DNA from: Candidatus Brocadiia bacterium
Lineage (GTDB): Bacteria > Planctomycetota > MHYJ01 > WSZJ01
Direction of reading: 5' to 3'
Assembly: GCA_013360825.1 (NCBI GenBank)
Contig: JABWAY010000019.1
Coordinates: forward strand, 1-23,494
DNA: 23,494 bases
Both the position numbers and the translations under genes were made by a program. Positions 14,758 through 23,478 of the stretch are shown here, in pieces. The notes beneath the pieces were generated by a model. It saw nothing but the letters and a program-made list of their open reading frames with translations, did not search any database and had not been told where the DNA came from. Each line of letters opens with the position of its first letter. The first letter of the stretch is position 1.

Positions 14758-14795
14758 CCCCTCCCACCCGTCCACCCTGACCACCCACCCCACCC
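14758..14795 (-). other. Putative double G-quadruplex tract upstream of the DUF899 gene
   Basis: Seven runs of three or more C occur on the plus strand within 38 bases, at 14758-14761, 14763-14765, 14767-14769, 14775-14777, 1484-style neighbours at 14784-14786, 14788-14791 and 14793-14795. On the minus strand, which is the sense strand of the neighbouring genes, these form G-runs with loops mostly of one to six bases. That is enough for at least one standard G-quadruplex, with overlapping alternatives. A separate C8 run lies at 14724-14731. Structure formation is inferred from the motif only. Confidence 0.55.
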
Positions 14796-14808
14796 ACCGG
14801 ATTCCCGA

Positions 14809-15810
14809 CTACGCCTTCCGCCTCAATTTCGGAATCGCGCGCACCATGAACTCGTCGAAGAGCGGAACCGTGAATGCCATCTCTCCGTGCGCCGGGCTGT
14901 ACACCATCCCCTTCCTGAGGAGCTTCGCCCGCAGCGGCCCGATGCTCGTCACCTTCACGCCCAGTCCGTCGGCGATGTCGCCCGTTCGGCACGGCCCAGG
15001 GCCGAGCTCGGCCATTGCCCTCAGGAAGTCCTTCTCGCCATTGGCGAGACGATCGAAGCGGACCCTGAAAAAATTCTGGTCGAGGCGGGGGACGACCTTC
15101 GCGGTCGCCGACTTCACCACGTCGAGGGTGATCGGGCTGGCCTGCGCGGCATTCCAGACCTGGTACGCCCACTCCTGCAGAAAGTAGGGGTATCCCCTGG
15201 TCAGACGGAAGACCTCCCTGAGCGCGTCCTCGTGGATGCGGACCCGGGCCGCGAGTGCCGGATCCCTGATGGCCGTCGCGGCGTCGCCTTCGGAGAGCGC
15301 TCCCACGTCCGGGAAGCTGAAGAGCCGCTCGGCGTACGACTTCGATTCGCCGGCGAGCCCGGGCAGAATCGGCAACCCCGCGCCGAGCAGCACCAGGGGA
15401 AGCCGGCGCTGCTGGATCCTGTGCATCGCCATGATCAGGGCGCCCAGCTCTTTCTGGTTGAAGTACTGGAGTTCGTCGATGAAGAGTGCGACCGCGGACT
15501 TTCTCTCCTCCGCGGCTTCGCCGACGGCGGCGAACAGGTTGGGGAGGTCGACTTCCAGGTCGCCGCTGTCCGCTGCCCCTTTCTCCGGATCGATGTCGAG
15601 GCCCATGCTGACGTCGCCGACCGTGAATTTCAGGGAGCCGATGAAGCTGCGCAGGACCCGGAGCCCGCGCTTGACCTTCTCCCCGGCTCCCGCGATCCGA
15701 TCCAGCTCGTAGAGCAGCGAGCGCAGGTGGTTCGCAATGAGCGGCCCGAGGCGTTTGTCCTCGTGCGCCTCGATCCGGACGAGGCCGGCGGAGGTCAGAA
15801 TTCTGTCACG
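14809..15810 (-). pseudogene. AAA-type ATPase remnant lacking start and Walker A
   Basis: About 333 codons match the family of bacterial/archaeal AAA ATPases that carry a winged-helix C-terminus. Visible parts are VRIEAHEDKRLGPL at the upstream end, SMGLDI, a Walker B-like strand VALFIDELQYF, a sensor strand LPLVLLGAGLP with the conserved continuation AGESKSYAERLFSF, GYPYFLQEWAYQVW and a C-terminal helical/winged domain. Family members have roughly 70 further N-terminal residues with a GxxGxGKT P-loop. Here homology begins abruptly at about 15810 and no ATG, GTG or TTG start is available in frame near it. The nucleotide-binding loop is therefore absent. I call it a 5'-truncated pseudogene. 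A shortened protein from a later ATG (M of MGLDI, inside the domain) is possible but would not bind ATP normally. Confidence 0.75.
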
Positions 15811-15888
15811 CCCCCGCCCCCCATCGCGTAAGAATGTCCGCCGAGGGAATTGAATCGGCGTGGCCCGCAATCCGGCGGGGGAGGGACC

Positions 15889-17514
15889 ATGAGATCGAAG
15901 AGCGACGGCAAGCCGAAGAAGGTCGATCTCGAGGGGCTGCGCCTGCGCACGGACAGCTTCCTGAACCGCTACTGGGGCCTGCCCCGCGGCGTCGAGCTTG
16001 AGTACCCCGCCGACCTCGCGGGCGGGCAGCTCTACCCGCTGCTCCTCGACGCCGCCGAGCAGGGCCTCCGCGCCCTCGTGCGCCAGGACGCCGTCTTCGC
16101 GAAGACCGGCCTCGCCGACACCGCGCCGTTCTGGGGCGACGTCCTCCGCATGGTCACCTACGCCAACGAGTGGGTCATCGACCACCGCGCCGCCGACCGC
16201 GTCCCGCCCGCCGTCGTCCGCAAGTGGGCGCGCTTCCTCGCCGGCCTCGCGACGTACTCCACGATCTGCGACGACGAGCACATGTGCCTGCACGCGAAGG
16301 CCCTCGAGACCCTGCTCATCGCCTTCGACCTCGAGAAGGCCCGAAACGCCGTGAGCGAAATCGCGCTCAAGTCGCCGCCGCGGGCGCGGACCTTTCTGGA
16401 GGAGGCGCTCAAGGCGGCGAATCCGGGGCTGTCGTACGACCGGAAGGGGAGCACGCCGGAGGTTGTCGAGCCCCTCTGGTTGAACATCGACGACAGTTCG
16501 ATGCTCAAGGGGTTCCACCAGGACCAGCGGGACCTGAAGGAGCGCGACGCATTCCTCGCCGGCCTCGGCCTCGCGGCCCTCCCCATCCCCGCGGTTTTCG
16601 CCCCCAACCTGCGCAAGGTCGAAAACGCCTGCTACGCCACCCGTAACTTCCGCGTCGGCCCCGAAATCCTCGACTCCTGGCTCCGCGAGGCCGACGCCGG
16701 CGCCCTCGCCGACTACATGCTCGTCTGCCGCGAAACCGCGCTTCTGTTCGGCGACGACAAGGACTGCCTCCACCTGTTCCTGGTGTACGGCCCCCTCATG
16801 CTCTTCGTCGTCGTCCCCCTCCCCCCGGCCGACGGAGAAGGAGCGGACGACCCGGACCGCGACGAGCGCGCCCGCCTCCTCGCCGGCGTCTGCGGCCTCA
16901 TCCGCGAAGCCGAGCGCGCGATCGAAAGAGGCACGATCCGCGCCATCGACGACGACTTCTTCGTCATCGCGATCGGCATGCAGGTCGCCTGGTGCCAGGG
17001 CGGCGTCCCCGAGCCCGAAAACTTCGAATCCATCGCGGGACACTTCGACGACAAGTTCCCCCTGATCACGGAGTGGATGAAGAACCCGCGCGACGGCGGC
17101 GTGGGGCCGATGAAAATCGGCCCGGAACGGGCGGACGGGGGACGCGACGACGGCCACATCCCTTCCTTCGAACCCCGCGGACGCATCGCCACCCCGCCGA
17201 CCCTCTCCTGGATCGAGGTTGACGACTGGTCGGAGGCGAAGTTCAAGGCCGGGGTCAACGTCCACATCCGCACCGCCGACCACGACCTCGGCAGGCTCGT
17301 CGCACGGGTGAGGGGGTTCGGCTGGCGGGAGAAGCCGGGGACCACCACCAGGGTCTACGTCCTGCCGGTCTCGTCCGGAAGGGGGCAGGTCGCGAGCCAT
17401 ATCTACCCGACGGCCGAACAGGCGGCGGCGATTCGGGAGGTGGTCGGGGAGTGGTTCAGGGACGGGGCGAGGGCGGCGGATTTCCGTGGGTTTGTTTTTG
17501 ATGAGAGGGAATGA
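15889..17514 (+). CDS. Hypothetical protein upstream of the nuclease/helicase
   Basis: I do not recognise this 541-residue protein. It looks soluble, with no signal peptide. Residues 1-180 are helix-rich. A cluster C127-x3-H131-x-C133-x-H135 could bind a metal but is unproven. A short, very hydrophobic strand or helix occurs at about 296-312. An acidic loop (313-328) follows, and the C-terminal part (about 430-541) is mixed alpha/beta. The ATG at 15889 is preceded by an excellent GGGGGAGGG; an upstream TTG in frame lacks a comparable site. The gene starts about 80 bases from the broken ATPase, reads away from it, and ends 64 bases before the TM0106-type gene in the same orientation, so the two may be co-transcribed. 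Its third-position GC is more extreme than in the helicase genes that follow, so it may have a different origin from them. Confidence 0.82.
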   Translation: MRSKSDGKPKKVDLEGLRLRTDSFLNRYWGLPRGVELEYPADLAGGQLYPLLLDAAEQGLRALVRQDAVFAKTGLADTAPFWGDVLRMVTYANEWVIDHRAADRVPPAVVRKWARFLAGLATYSTICDDEHMCLHAKALETLLIAFDLEKARNAVSEIALKSPPRARTFLEEALKAANPGLSYDRKGSTPEVVEPLWLNIDDSSMLKGFHQDQRDLKERDAFLAGLGLAALPIPAVFAPNLRKVENACYATRNFRVGPEILDSWLREADAGALADYMLVCRETALLFGDDKDCLHLFLVYGPLMLFVVVPLPPADGEGADDPDRDERARLLAGVCGLIREAERAIERGTIRAIDDDFFVIAIGMQVAWCQGGVPEPENFESIAGHFDDKFPLITEWMKNPRDGGVGPMKIGPERADGGRDDGHIPSFEPRGRIATPPTLSWIEVDDWSEAKFKAGVNVHIRTADHDLGRLVARVRGFGWREKPGTTTRVYVLPVSSGRGQVASHIYPTAEQAAAIREVVGEWFRDGARAADFRGFVFDERE

Positions 17515-17578
17515 TGTTCAGCACGTTCTGGAATTCGGATAACGATCGCGCGCGCACCTGATCCCCCTCGAGGCCTGA

Positions 17579-20500
17579 ATGCAGATCCTGAATTCGAAAC
17601 TCATGTACTCGCCCTCGGACATCGTCACGTTCCTCGAGTCCGAGTTCGGCTCCTGGATGGATCGGTGGTGGATCGAAGTCGGGAGCAAGCAGAAGACAAA
17701 GGAACTCGCAGGCCTCGGCACCGCCGTCCCTCCCGAGGCCATCAGGAAGGACGAGGGTGACGACACGTTCCAGATCCTTCTCGAGGAGGGCCTCAAGCAC
17801 GAGAAGGCCTTTCTCGCGAAGCTCAAGAAGAACCGAAAGCAGGTCGTCGAAATCGAGCAGACCAAGGGATCCGGAGAAGAGTCCCTCAAGGCGACGATCG
17901 CGGCGATGAAGGCCGGCGCCGAGTGCATCTACCAGGCGCGGCTGGAAGACGGCAACCTCGCCGGGTGGGCTGATTTCCTTTTCCGACTTGACGGCAATTC
18001 GAACCTCGGCCGGCATCACTACGAAGTCTCGGATTGCAAGCTCGCGAATTCCACCAAGCCCTATTTCCTGCTCCAGCTCTGCGCCTACGCCGAGCTGCTC
18101 GAGCGGCTGCAGGGCAAGCGCCCTGAAGAGATCCGCGTCGTGCTCGGCACGGGAGAGACAAAGAGCCACCGCACCGACCGCTTTTTCTTCTACTACCGCG
18201 AGCTCAAGCAGGCCCTCATGGAGTTCCAGAAGTCGTTCGACGCGTCCAAGCCGCCGCGCCCGCAGGACTCCCGCGGCTACGGCCGCTGGTCCGGACTCGC
18301 GGACGCGATCCTCCGCAAGATCGACCACCTGAGCCTCGTCGCGCGGATCACCCGAAACCAGATCAAGAAGCTCGAGGATGCGGGGATCCGGACAGTGGCG
18401 GCTCTTGCAGAGTCGGGCCCGGACTTCGACCGCGTCCCGCGCCTTTCGGATCAGATGTTCGATCGGTTGCGCCGCCAGGCGTCGCTCCAGATCCGCTCGA
18501 AGGAGCAGGACAAGCCGCTTTTCGAAGTCATGCCTCCCGATACCGAGAACAACCGCCTCGGCCTCGCGCTGCTGCCGCCGCTTTCCGACGCCGATGTGTT
18601 CTTCGACATGGAAGGGTTCCCTCTCATCCAGGGCGGTCTCGAGTACCTGTTCGGGGCCGCCTGCCGCGAAGGCGGAAAAGTGGTGTTCAAGGACTGGTGG
18701 GCGCACGACGCGATCCAGGAGAAACGCGCCTTCGAGGAGTTCGTGGACTGGGTCCACGACCGGTGGAACCGCAACAGATCCCTGCACATCTATCACTACG
18801 CGGCGTACGAGGTGTCGGCCCTCAAGCGGCTCATGGGGAAGTACGGTTCGCGCGAAGACAAAGTGGACGAGTTGCTGAGGAACCACGTCTTCGTGGACCT
18901 GTATACCGTCGTTCGCCAGGGCGTGCTGATCGGGACAGAGGGGTACGGGCTGAAAGACATCGAGTCCATTTTCCGGGAGAAGCGAGCCGGCGACGTGACG
19001 AGTGCTGCCGGCTCCGTCGTGGCCTACCACCGCTGGCTGGCAAGCAAGCAGGGGCAGGATTGGAAGGACTCACCGATCCTTGAGGAAATCCGCAAATACA
19101 ACGAACAGGACTGCCTCTCCCTGGTCGATCTCATCGGCTGGCTGAAAGATCTGCAGCGCGGAAACTCGATCTCCTGGGTCGACCCGGCCAGTCGAGTGAA
19201 AGACCAGGCGATGGCGCCGGAGGCGGGGTCGCCGAAGCCGTGGGCGGCCCTCGCCGCTTCACTCCTGCAGGAAATCGCCGAGGGCAAAGTCAGCGATCCA
19301 GAGAGACTGCGTCTGCAGGAACTCCTCGCTTTCCTGCTCGAGTTCCACAGGCGGGAAGCCAAACCGATGTGGTGGCGTTTCTTTGCTCGGCTTGCGATGG
19401 AGGACGAAGAACTCGTTGACGACCCCGACTGCCTCGGCGGCTTGACGAGGACGACCGCGCAGCCGCGCGCCGAGAAACGTTCCATCGCCTACGAATACCA
19501 GTTTGACCCTGCGCAGGACACGAAGTTGGAGGCCGGGGACGACTGCTACTTCACCCACGACCAGTCACTCTGGCCCCACCTGGTCACGATCGACCGGGAA
19601 GCAGGGAGGTTGGAGATCAAGCTGGGTCCCGGCAAGCCGGCACCTCCGACTCGCGTCGCCCTGATCCCTCGCGAGTCCGTTTCTGCAGAGTCCATCCAGA
19701 AGGGGATCTGGCGCTACGTTCAGGCCTGGCATGCGGGCGAGTCCGGATCGTCCGCGCTCGACGACCTCCTGGCGAGGCGGTCGCCAAGGGTTCGCGGCCA
19801 CGCCGGCGGCCCGCTGATCGCCGCCAAGGGAGATTTCACCGCCGAGGCCTGCGACATCATCTCCCGGCTCGAAAACTCAATCCTCTGCGTACAGGGTCCC
19901 CCCGGCACCGGCAAGACAACCCTGGCCGCAGCTGCGATCCTGAAACTCGTCCGGGCGGGGAAGCGAATCGGCGTCACCGCGACCGGGCACAAGACCATCC
20001 TCAACGTTCTGCAGGCCATTCACCGCACAGCTCAGCAGGTCGGAGGGCCAGCAGTACCTCTTTTCAGGGCCGGCAACGTTGAATCCGACAAGGAAGAACC
20101 CCTGGTCAAGTCCAAAGCCATCCGTCTGCTTGGCTCCGGGCAGCCCGCAGTGGACGCGCTTCCCGAAGGCCCCTGCGTGGTCGGCGGCACCGCCTGGTTC
20201 TTCAGCAACGAGGGAGTCCAGGACAGCTTTGACTACCTGTTCATCGACGAGGCCGGGCAGTTCTCGCTCGCCAACGTCGTCGGCACCGGGCTGTGCGCGC
20301 GCAACCTCGTCCTCGTCGGCGACCAGATGCAGCTCGCGCAACCGATCCAGGGCACCCACCCCGGAGACAGCGGCCAGTCCGCGCTCGACTACCTCCTGCA
20401 GGGCCGCGCGACGATTCCGCCCGAGTTCGGCATCTTCCTCGAGAAGACCCGGAGGATGCACCCGGACGTGTGCCGGTTCATTTCCGACGCGGTCTACGAA

Positions 20501-21064
20501 GGCCGCCTGACCACCGATCCAGCCACCTCAGGGCATCGGATTGTCCTGCCGTCGCCCGCAGGAGCCCACGTCCAGCGCGAAACCGGGATCGTGTTCGTAC
20601 CCGTGCGCCACGATGGGAATTCTCTGGGCAGCTCAGAGGAGGCGGATGTCGTCGAGCAGATTGTCAGGGAACTGCTGGGGGCGCGCGTCCAGGACAACGC
20701 CGGCAGCCCTGCCCGCGCGCTGACACTCGAAGACATCCTGTTCGTGGCTCCCTTCAACGTGCAGGTTCGCGAGCTGAAACGACGCCTCGGCCCCGGCGCA
20801 CGGGTCGGCAGCGTAGACAAGTTCCAGGGCCAGGAGGCCCACGTCGTCGTCGTGTCCATGTGCTCCTCGACGCTGGAGGACAGCCCGAGAGGAGCGGACT
20901 TCCTGCTGAGCCCGAACCGGATCAACGTTGCCGTGTCGCGGGCGAAGACGCTGGCGGTGGTGGTGGCGAGTCCGGCGCTCCTGACTGCGAGATGCGAGAC
21001 GGTGGGGCAGATGGAGCTGGTGAACTTGCTGTGCTGGTTGAAGGCGAGTGGGACAATTGCGTGA
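17579..21064 (+). CDS. TM0106-family RecB-like nuclease / RNase H-fold / SF1 helicase fusion
   Basis: This 1161-residue protein probably cuts and unwinds nucleic acid. The RecB-like PD-(D/E)xK domain spans about 1-235, with LKHEKAF (E75), GWADF (D132), VSDCK (D152, K154) and the QxxxY motif (Q166, Y170). A helix-hairpin-helix-like stretch follows (about 245-275). An RNase H-fold, DEDD-type domain (about 335-525) shows FFDMEG (D343, E345), a central YHYAAYEVSALKRLM segment, YGLKDIE and YNEQDC (D511). The UPF1/Dna2-like SF1 helicase (about 750-1161) has GPPGTGKT (773-780), FIDEAGQ (D890, E891), LVGDQMQLAQP, DKFQGQE (1080-1086) and NVAVSRAK (1116-1123). All key residues are present. COG2251-COG1112 fusions of this length are known. 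The ATG at 17579 has a modest GAGG site. Defence or DNA repair is the likeliest role; the exact process is unknown. Confidence 0.92.
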   Translation: MQILNSKLMYSPSDIVTFLESEFGSWMDRWWIEVGSKQKTKELAGLGTAVPPEAIRKDEGDDTFQILLEEGLKHEKAFLAKLKKNRKQVVEIEQTKGSGEESLKATIAAMKAGAECIYQARLEDGNLAGWADFLFRLDGNSNLGRHHYEVSDCKLANSTKPYFLLQLCAYAELLERLQGKRPEEIRVVLGTGETKSHRTDRFFFYYRELKQALMEFQKSFDASKPPRPQDSRGYGRWSGLADAILRKIDHLSLVARITRNQIKKLEDAGIRTVAALAESGPDFDRVPRLSDQMFDRLRRQASLQIRSKEQDKPLFEVMPPDTENNRLGLALLPPLSDADVFFDMEGFPLIQGGLEYLFGAACREGGKVVFKDWWAHDAIQEKRAFEEFVDWVHDRWNRNRSLHIYHYAAYEVSALKRLMGKYGSREDKVDELLRNHVFVDLYTVVRQGVLIGTEGYGLKDIESIFREKRAGDVTSAAGSVVAYHRWLASKQGQDWKDSPILEEIRKYNEQDCLSLVDLIGWLKDLQRGNSISWVDPASRVKDQAMAPEAGSPKPWAALAASLLQEIAEGKVSDPERLRLQELLAFLLEFHRREAKPMWWRFFARLAMEDEELVDDPDCLGGLTRTTAQPRAEKRSIAYEYQFDPAQDTKLEAGDDCYFTHDQSLWPHLVTIDREAGRLEIKLGPGKPAPPTRVALIPRESVSAESIQKGIWRYVQAWHAGESGSSALDDLLARRSPRVRGHAGGPLIAAKGDFTAEACDIISRLENSILCVQGPPGTGKTTLAAAAILKLVRAGKRIGVTATGHKTILNVLQAIHRTAQQVGGPAVPLFRAGNVESDKEEPLVKSKAIRLLGSGQPAVDALPEGPCVVGGTAWFFSNEGVQDSFDYLFIDEAGQFSLANVVGTGLCARNLVLVGDQMQLAQPIQGTHPGDSGQSALDYLLQGRATIPPEFGIFLEKTRRMHPDVCRFISDAVYEGRLTTDPATSGHRIVLPSPAGAHVQRETGIVFVPVRHDGNSLGSSEEADVVEQIVRELLGARVQDNAGSPARALTLEDILFVAPFNVQVRELKRRLGPGARVGSVDKFQGQEAHVVVVSMCSSTLEDSPRGADFLLSPNRINVAVSRAKTLAVVVASPALLTARCETVGQMELVNLLCWLKASGTIA

Positions 21065-21251
21065 GCAGACCCCTCCTGACGATCGAAATCTCCTGGCCGC
21101 CGGTCGTCCCCACAAGGGGCAGCCATGGATTTGGAAGGGGCGCAGGATGCCGATGCAGGGGAACATCCCTGCTGAGTTGCTTCTCTCGCCAAGGAATCCA
21201 CTGCGTTTCAATCGATTCCGCAGCTGCCAGAGTCGGGGATCTGTTCCCCAA
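21065..21251. promoter_or_regulatory. Gap between the two helicase genes with three small hairpins
   Basis: Three short GC stem-loops lie in this 187-base gap: CCCC/GGGG around ACAA (21108-21119), GCAGGG/CCCTGC around GAACAT (21155-21172) and GGGGA/TCCCC around TCTGT (21235-21249). The last ends two bases before the chosen ATG of the SNF2 gene and would pair its only Shine-Dalgarno-like bases. The SNF2 frame is open across the whole gap. No T tract follows any stem, so they are not standard terminators. Confidence 0.4.
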
Positions 21252-23435
21252 ATGACGACCGATTTTCACGCGAAGTACTGGGCTCACGCCCTCACTCTCC
21301 GCCATGCCGCGGGTAGCCTCGACTCCCTGAGCCGGTCGATCGCGTCCGCACGCGTGGACCTCAACCCACACCAGGTCGAGGCAGCCCTTTTCGCGCTCCG
21401 CTCTCCGTTGACCCGCGGCGTCATCCTCGCTGACGAAGTAGGCCTCGGGAAAACGATCGAAGCGGGGCTCGTCCTCGCCCAGCGCTGGGCCGAGCGAAAA
21501 CGCCGCTTGCTCCTGGTTGTCCCGGCGACGTTGCGGAAGCAGTGGCAGGGAGAATTGGAATCCAAGTTCGGGCTGCCGTGCCGCATCCTCGACGGCGACG
21601 TGATCGAGAAGATGAAGCGCGACGGCGTTTCCGGGGCTTTCAACCTGGGCGAATGCGTGATCATCGTCTCGTACCATTTCGCCTCAGCGAGAGCGTTCGA
21701 CCTCGCGAACGCGCCGTGGGACCTGGTCGTCATCGACGAAGCCCACCGCATGCGAAATGTCTTTCAGCCATCGAGCGTGCTCGCCCGCCGGATCGTGGAG
21801 GCAATTGGTTCGTCTCCCAAGCTGCTCCTGACGGCGACGCCGCTCCAAAACTCGCTCATGGAGCTCTACGGCCTTGCGAGCGTCATCGACCCGCGCCTGT
21901 TCGGCGACGCGGCGTCGTTCCGCGACCAGTTCGTGCGCGCGACGGACGATGACGTGCGGGACCGCGAGCTGAAAGAGCGGCTGAAGCCGGTCAGCATCCG
22001 GACGCTGCGGCGTCAGGTCGCGGAGTACATCCCGTTCACGATGCGCGTCCCGATCACGCAGGACTTCACGCCCAGCGACGAAGAGAACGCGCTTTACGAG
22101 GACGTTTCGGCGTGGCTGCAGAAGGACATTCTGCTGTCGCTCCCCTTCAGCCAGCGCACGCTCATGACGCTAGTCCTGCGGAAGCTACTCGCTTCTTCGA
22201 CGTTTGCGATTGCGGCCACGCTCAACCGTCTCGCGAAGGGGCTCGAGGACGAAGTCGAAGACCTGCTCGACGACGAAGATCTCGAAGGAATCGACGAACT
22301 GCGTGACGAGTTGGAGGAAGACCCTCCCTCGGCCGAACCTCCCGCGCCCGAGACCGCCGCTCTCGTCACCGACCTCCGCGCCGAGATTGCGGAGCTGCGC
22401 GGCTTCGTCGAGCGCGCCCGCCGCATCACGAGCAACGCCCGCGGCGATGCCCTCGTCGGCGCGCTACGCGTGGCACTCGAAGGCGCCGTCGCGCTCGGTG
22501 CCGCACGCAAGGCCGTCGTTTTCACCGAGTCCCGCCGCACGCAGGCTTACCTCGCCGAGCTTCTCACCGCGAAAGGCTTCGCCGGCGACATCGTCCTCAT
22601 GAACGGCACCAACGCCGACCCGGCCTCGCGTGCCCTCCTTGACCGGTGGCTCGCCGCCCGTCCCGCCGGGGCGCCCGCTGCCGGTTCCCGCGCGGTGGAC
22701 ATGAAGGCCGCCATTGTGGACGAGTTCCGCGACAAGGCCGCGATCCTGATCGCGACCGAGGCCGCGGCCGAGGGTGTGAACCTCCAGTTTTGCTCGCTCG
22801 TTGTGAACTACGACCTCCCGTGGAACCCTCAGCGAATCGAGCAGCGCATCGGCCGTTGCCACCGCTACGGCCAGAAACACGACGTCGTCGTCCTGAATTT
22901 CATCAACCGGCGCAACGAGGCCGACCAGCGAGTCTACGAACTTCTCAGCCAGAAGTTCCGCCTGTTCGACGGCGTCTTCGGCTCCAGCGACGAGGTCCTC
23001 GGCGCGCTCGAATCCGGAGTGGACATCGAGCGACGCATCGCGGCCGTTTACCAGACCTGCCGTACTCCCGCAGAAATCCGTGCTGCCTTCGACAAGCTTC
23101 AGGGCGAGCTGGAGGGGCAGATCCAGGCGCGCCTCGCCCGTACTCGCTCGGTCTTGCTGGAGAACTTCGACGACGACGTCAGCGGTCGGTTCCGTGTCAA
23201 TCGAGACAAGACCGTCGAAGCGCTCGGAGAGCGCGAGCGCTGGTTGCTGGCTCTCTCGCGCCACGAACTCGCCCGCGACGCCGATTTCGACCGGGATCGC
23301 CCCCGGTTCACCTACCGGGGCCATGACGCCGAGGCCGGGGGCTACAACCTGGACTGGCGCGACGCCGAAGCACGGAGCGAGCGATTCTTCAATCATGTTC
23401 CTCTAGCGGCGGAATGGTGGGTTCGGGCGGGATAA
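21252..23435 (+). CDS. SNF2/HepA-family DEAD/DEAH-box helicase, possibly C-terminally shortened
   Basis: This 727-residue SF2 ATPase probably translocates on double-stranded DNA. Motifs in order are the Q-motif-like LNPHQ (37-41), DEVGLGKT (61-68, K67), VVPATLRKQW, IDEAH (161-165), LLLTATPLQN, a long helical and acidic insertion (about 330-360), VVFTESRRTQAYL, ATEAAAEGVNLQ and QRIGRCHRYGQ (531-541). The opening MTTDFHAKYW is the usual N-terminus of a defence-island SNF2 group, so I chose 21252. An in-frame ATG at 21147 has a much better ribosome site (GGAAGGGG) and would add 35 residues. Homologues I recall continue for several hundred residues after the point where this one stops (WWVRAG). 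It follows the TM0106-type gene in the same orientation. It resembles helicases associated with DISARM or BREX type 3, but the neighbours seen here do not establish either system. Confidence 0.88.
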   Translation: MTTDFHAKYWAHALTLRHAAGSLDSLSRSIASARVDLNPHQVEAALFALRSPLTRGVILADEVGLGKTIEAGLVLAQRWAERKRRLLLVVPATLRKQWQGELESKFGLPCRILDGDVIEKMKRDGVSGAFNLGECVIIVSYHFASARAFDLANAPWDLVVIDEAHRMRNVFQPSSVLARRIVEAIGSSPKLLLTATPLQNSLMELYGLASVIDPRLFGDAASFRDQFVRATDDDVRDRELKERLKPVSIRTLRRQVAEYIPFTMRVPITQDFTPSDEENALYEDVSAWLQKDILLSLPFSQRTLMTLVLRKLLASSTFAIAATLNRLAKGLEDEVEDLLDDEDLEGIDELRDELEEDPPSAEPPAPETAALVTDLRAEIAELRGFVERARRITSNARGDALVGALRVALEGAVALGAARKAVVFTESRRTQAYLAELLTAKGFAGDIVLMNGTNADPASRALLDRWLAARPAGAPAAGSRAVDMKAAIVDEFRDKAAILIATEAAAEGVNLQFCSLVVNYDLPWNPQRIEQRIGRCHRYGQKHDVVVLNFINRRNEADQRVYELLSQKFRLFDGVFGSSDEVLGALESGVDIERRIAAVYQTCRTPAEIRAAFDKLQGELEGQIQARLARTRSVLLENFDDDVSGRFRVNRDKTVEALGERERWLLALSRHELARDADFDRDRPRFTYRGHDAEAGGYNLDWRDAEARSERFFNHVPLAAEWWVRAG

Positions 23436-23478
23436 TCCCTTGACACTCCGGCGCCTCGCAACCGGGTCGAAGCGACCC

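Noticed and set aside
15811..17400. Upstream extension of the ATPase frame that would supply an ATG at 17400
   Set aside because: The added residues are antisense to the 541-residue gene and low in complexity, and lack the P-loop expected there. The start is not credible.
17456..19030. Minus-strand open frame of about 520 codons within the nuclease/helicase gene
   Set aside because: It is rich in Leu, Glu and Val as the reverse of a helical protein can be, but it lies opposite intact nuclease motifs and has no recognisable domain.
21252..23435. Naming the helicase DrmD (DISARM) or BrxHII (BREX type 3)
   Set aside because: The fold fits SNF2 helicases in both systems, but no methyltransferase, DUF1998, PglZ or other marker gene is visible in the window.
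23440..23445. Perfect TTGACA -35 box after the SNF2 stop
   Set aside because: There is no -10-like hexamer at 16-18 bases spacing before the window ends; the downstream bases are GC-rich.
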